64,000 bases of DNA. Origin: Bacillota bacterium. Lineage in GTDB: Bacteria; Bacillota; Clostridia; Acetivibrionales; DSM-1351. Both the position numbers and the translations under genes were made by a program. This document shows, piece by piece, positions 61,338 through 64,000 of the stretch (position 1 is its first letter; each line of letters begins with the position of its first letter). The stretch covers positions 10,877 to 74,876 of the forward strand of contig JAEYTP010000094.1 of assembly GCA_023433945.1 (NCBI GenBank), written 5' to 3'. The notes under the pieces are model-generated. The model made no database searches and was not told the origin of the DNA. It worked only from the letters and a program-made list of their open reading frames with translations.

Positions 61338-62873
61338 ATGGAAAAGAAACTTGTTACATTAATGATTCTAGATGGCTATGGCAAAAATCCTAAGATAGAG
61401 GGAAATGCAATAGAGGCTGCAAATACTCCAAACCTTGACAGCTACATGGCTAACTATACAAATACTCTTATTCATACAAGTGGTATGGCAGTTGGCCTGC
61501 CTACAGGACAGATGGGAAATTCAGAGGTTGGACATACCAACATTGGAGCCGGTAGAATTGTGTATCAGGAGCTTACCCGTATAACAAAATCTATTGAAGA
61601 TGGTGACTTCTTCAACAAAGAAGAGTTTTTGGCAGCGGTTGAAAACTGCAAAAAGCACGGAACAAAGCTTCACTTATTTGGACTTTTGTCAGATGGCGGA
61701 GTTCATAGCCACAATACACATTTATATGGGCTTATTGAAATGGCAAAGAAAAATGGATTAAAGGATGTATTTATTCATTGCTTCTATGACGGAAGAGACG
61801 TTCCACCCGATAGCTCAAAGATATACACTGAAGAACTGGAAGCTAAACTGAAGGAAATTGGTGTCGGCAAAATAGCATCTGTTATGGGAAGATATTACTC
61901 AATGGATAGAGATAACCGTTGGGAAAGAGTTCAGCAGGCATATGATGCAATGGTACTTGGCAAGGGGCTTACAGCATGCTGCGCAGTTAAGGCTGTTGAA
62001 GAATCCTTTGCAAAATCAGAGTATGATGAATTTGTAAAGCCTACAGTTATTGTAGAGGATGGTAAGCCGGTAGCTACAATTGGTGCAAACGACTCAGTTA
62101 TTTTCTTCAACTTCAGACCAGATAGAGCAAGAGAAATAACTAGAACTTTTGTAGACCCTGACTTTAAGGGCTTTGAAAGAGGAAATGGTTTCTTCCCACT
62201 CTATTTTGTATGTATGACACAGTATGACAAGACTATGCCAAACGTAGTGGTTGCATTTAAGCCTCAATCCCTAGAAAATACATTTGGTGAATATATCAGC
62301 AGAAAAGGCCTGAGACAGCTTCGAATTGCTGAGACAGAAAAGTATGCTCATGTAACCTTCTTCTTCAACGGTGGAGTTGAAACCCAGTATGAGGGTGAAG
62401 ACAGAGCACTTATTCCTTCACCAAAGGTTGCAACATACGATCTTAAACCAGAAATGAGCGCATATGAAGTTGCTGAAGAAGCTGTTAAGAGAATAGACTC
62501 AAAGCAATATGATGTAATAATACTCAACTTTGCAAACTGTGACATGGTTGGTCATACAGGCGTGTTCGATGCTGCAAAGGCAGCTGTTGAAGCAGTGGAT
62601 GAATGTGCTGGCAAGGTAGTTGAAGCTGTTAAAGCTCAAAATGGCGTGGTGCTAATCACCGCTGACCATGGTAATGCTGAGCAGATGGTTGACTATGAAA
62701 ATGGTGGAGCATTTACTGCACATACTACCTATGACGTTCCTTTGATAGGAATAGGCTTAGGGGATGCAAAGCTAAAGGGCGGCAAGCTAGCTGACCTTGC
62801 TCCTACAATGCTTGATATACTTGGCATTGAAAAGCCTGAGGAGATGAGCGGGGAAAGTCTTTTGGTTAAATAA
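61338..62873 (+). CDS. gpmI: 2,3-bisphosphoglycerate-independent phosphoglycerate mutase
   Basis: A 511-residue manganese-dependent enzyme that converts 3- to 2-phosphoglycerate. The start LVTLMILDGYGKNP has the first metal site Asp, MGNSEVGHTNIGAGR the phosphorylated serine, YDGRDVPPDS, then DRDNRWERV and the late metal motif ITADHGNAEQM with HTTYDVP. It has the full length of the family. ATG 61338 is six bases from AAGGAGG; ATG 61335 is nearer. It is next to pgk-tpi and eno, giving a lower-glycolysis group. Confidence 0.96.
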   Translation: MEKKLVTLMILDGYGKNPKIEGNAIEAANTPNLDSYMANYTNTLIHTSGMAVGLPTGQMGNSEVGHTNIGAGRIVYQELTRITKSIEDGDFFNKEEFLAAVENCKKHGTKLHLFGLLSDGGVHSHNTHLYGLIEMAKKNGLKDVFIHCFYDGRDVPPDSSKIYTEELEAKLKEIGVGKIASVMGRYYSMDRDNRWERVQQAYDAMVLGKGLTACCAVKAVEESFAKSEYDEFVKPTVIVEDGKPVATIGANDSVIFFNFRPDRAREITRTFVDPDFKGFERGNGFFPLYFVCMTQYDKTMPNVVVAFKPQSLENTFGEYISRKGLRQLRIAETEKYAHVTFFFNGGVETQYEGEDRALIPSPKVATYDLKPEMSAYEVAEEAVKRIDSKQYDVIILNFANCDMVGHTGVFDAAKAAVEAVDECAGKVVEAVKAQNGVVLITADHGNAEQMVDYENGGAFTAHTTYDVPLIGIGLGDAKLKGGKLADLAPTMLDILGIEKPEEMSGESLLVK

Positions 62874-62907
62874 AAGAAGAGTAGTATAAATATTTATTGT
62901 TTAAAAT

Positions 62908-62950
62908 AGCCGTGGAGGTGTTTATATGAGCATATCCACGGCTTTAACTT
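62908..62950 (+). terminator. Terminator of gpmI
   Basis: AGCCGTGGA pairs perfectly with TCCACGGCT around an 18-base loop and a T-rich stretch follows, 35 bases after the gpmI stop. Confidence 0.7.
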
Positions 62951-63019
62951 TCTTTATTTCTGAAAAAAATTATCTAAATCTTGTGTAGGGCAGTTTATTT
63001 TGGGGTAATATAAAAGTTA

Positions 63020-63047
63020 ATGCATAGTATTTTAGAATATTATGCAT
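63020..63047. promoter_or_regulatory. Palindrome upstream of eno
   Basis: ATGCATAGTATT and AATATTATGCAT are inverted copies with one mismatch and a four-base spacer. It lies about 75 bases before the eno start; a TATAAT follows at 63076-63081. Operator or hairpin. Confidence 0.5.
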
Positions 63048-63123
63048 TGGAAATAAATTTACAATTGCTTTTTTCTATAATATTCTAGAAATGAATGCTG
63101 ATATACAAGAAAGGAGATTTATT

Positions 63124-64000
63124 ATGAAGCAATACATTGCTATTGAAAGTGTTTTTGCACGCGAAATTATAGATTCCAGGGGGAATCCAACTGTTGAAGT
63201 AGAGGTAATAGCAGAAGGTGGTTATATAGGACGAGCTTCCGTTCCATCAGGAGCTTCTACCGGAGCATTTGAGGCTATAGAGCTAAGAGATGGCGACAAG
63301 GAGCGTTACCTTGGTAAAGGGGTTCAAAATGCAGTTAATAACGTAAATGATATTATTGCTCCTGAGGTTGAAGGCATGAATGTTTTTGACCAGGCTGCAA
63401 TTGATACTCTCATGATTGAACTAGATGGTACTCCAAATAAAGAAAAATTAGGTGCAAATGCCATACTGGGTGTGTCGCTTGCAACTGCAAAGGCTGCAGC
63501 TGAAGCATTAGGGCTTGGCTTGTATCAGTACATTGGTGGAGTTAACGCAAAAACTCTCCCTGTTCCAATGATGAACATTATTAATGGTGGAAAGCATGCT
63601 GACAACAGTGTTAATATACAGGAATTTATGATAATGCCAGTTGGTGCAAAGAGCTTTAGAGAAGCCCTTCGCATGTGTGCAGAAGTATTCCACAATTTAA
63701 AGAAGGTACTATCGTCAAAGGGGCTGAGTACTGCTGTAGGAGATGAGGGTGGTTTTGCACCAAATCTTGAAACAGATGAACAAGCAATACAGGTTATTCT
63801 TGAAGCTGTTCAAAAGGCTGGATATAAGCCTTCTGACGATTTCAGAATTGCTATTGATGCTGCAGCAACAGAAATGTATCAAGAAGATGGAACCTACTTC
63901 TTCTGGAAAACCAATATCAGAAAGACTAGAGAAGAAATGGTTGACTATTGGGCTGACCTTGCAAACAAGTATCCTATTATTTCTCTTGAGGATGGCGTAT
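63124..64000 (+). CDS. eno: Enolase (5' part, cut by the window end)
   Basis: The first 292 codons of enolase, which converts 2-phosphoglycerate to phosphoenolpyruvate. The sequence opens with ESVFAREIIDSRGNPTVEVEV, has the substrate loop SVPSGASTGAFEAIELRDGD (Ser-Gly-Ala-Ser-Thr), GANAILGVSLATAKAAA, NIINGGKHADN, VGDEGGFAPN with the catalytic Glu, the metal-binding Asp in AIDAAATEMY, and SLEDGV at the edge. AAGGAGATTT precedes the ATG. The remaining third lies beyond the window. Confidence 0.97.
   Translation, partial: MKQYIAIESVFAREIIDSRGNPTVEVEVIAEGGYIGRASVPSGASTGAFEAIELRDGDKERYLGKGVQNAVNNVNDIIAPEVEGMNVFDQAAIDTLMIELDGTPNKEKLGANAILGVSLATAKAAAEALGLGLYQYIGGVNAKTLPVPMMNIINGGKHADNSVNIQEFMIMPVGAKSFREALRMCAEVFHNLKKVLSSKGLSTAVGDEGGFAPNLETDEQAIQVILEAVQKAGYKPSDDFRIAIDAAATEMYQEDGTYFFWKTNIRKTREEMVDYWADLANKYPIISLEDGV

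Overview
The window is about 64 kb of low-GC, AT-rich chromosome from an anaerobic, spore-forming Clostridia-type Firmicute that can fix nitrogen. The evidence is the sporulation set (spoIIAA-spoIIAB-sigF-spoVAC-spoVAD-spoVAE), the Firmicutes cluster hprK-PHP-murB-rapZ-yvcK-whiA, and a nif cluster of Clostridium pasteurianum type (nifN-nifB fusion, split nifV, long NifD, short NifK, nifI1/nifI2 between nifH and nifD). Strong Shine-Dalgarno sites and TTGNNN-17-TANNAT promoters fit the same group. I cannot name the species. I see no IS element, prophage or CRISPR array.

Layout. 1-9 kb: a partial gene, a flavodoxin-like reductase, a leftward two-gene unit (seven-haem cytochrome c plus a CcmF-like haem lyase), a frameshifted metallo-beta-lactamase-fold gene, an iron alcohol dehydrogenase, a glycerophosphodiesterase and an MFS carrier. 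8.6-18 kb: two PH-domain membrane proteins, a DUF-type membrane protein, DedA, a YgjP-type metallopeptidase, an Asn-rich protein, a histidine kinase facing an HD-GYP response regulator, and CCA-adding enzyme. 18.2-18.4 kb: two tRNA-Gly genes. 18.5-26.6 kb: hprK to whiA, interrupted by a glycogen debranching enzyme. 26.6-31 kb: spoIIA/sigF, spoVA and a CheX-like gene. 31-35 kb: trmL, an M20-type peptidase, a DUF2156 protein and gapA.

35-49.3 kb is one leftward block: nifH-nifI1-nifI2-nifD-nifK-nifE-nifN/B-2Fe2S ferredoxin-nifV(omega)-nifV(alpha)-modB-modC-modA. It supplies nitrogenase, its ammonium-responsive PII switch, cofactor assembly, homocitrate and molybdate uptake. A sigma-A-like promoter and a structured leader precede nifH; I saw no sigma-54 promoter or nifA. 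49.4-56.3 kb: a DUF486 protein, fabV behind a FapR-like box, an AraC-type regulator divergent from galT-galK-galE, with two strong palindromes between them. 56.5-64 kb: a parvulin, an APC permease, then glycolytic genes: a PGK-TPI fusion, gpmI and the 5' part of eno.

The most distinctive signals are the cytochrome c/CcmF pair in an apparent fermenter, low-complexity or repeat linkers inside NifB and ModC, the folded nifH leader, operator-like repeats before gapA, galT and eno, the PGK-TPI fusion, and many short partly decayed tandem duplications between genes (periods 15 to 67 bp).
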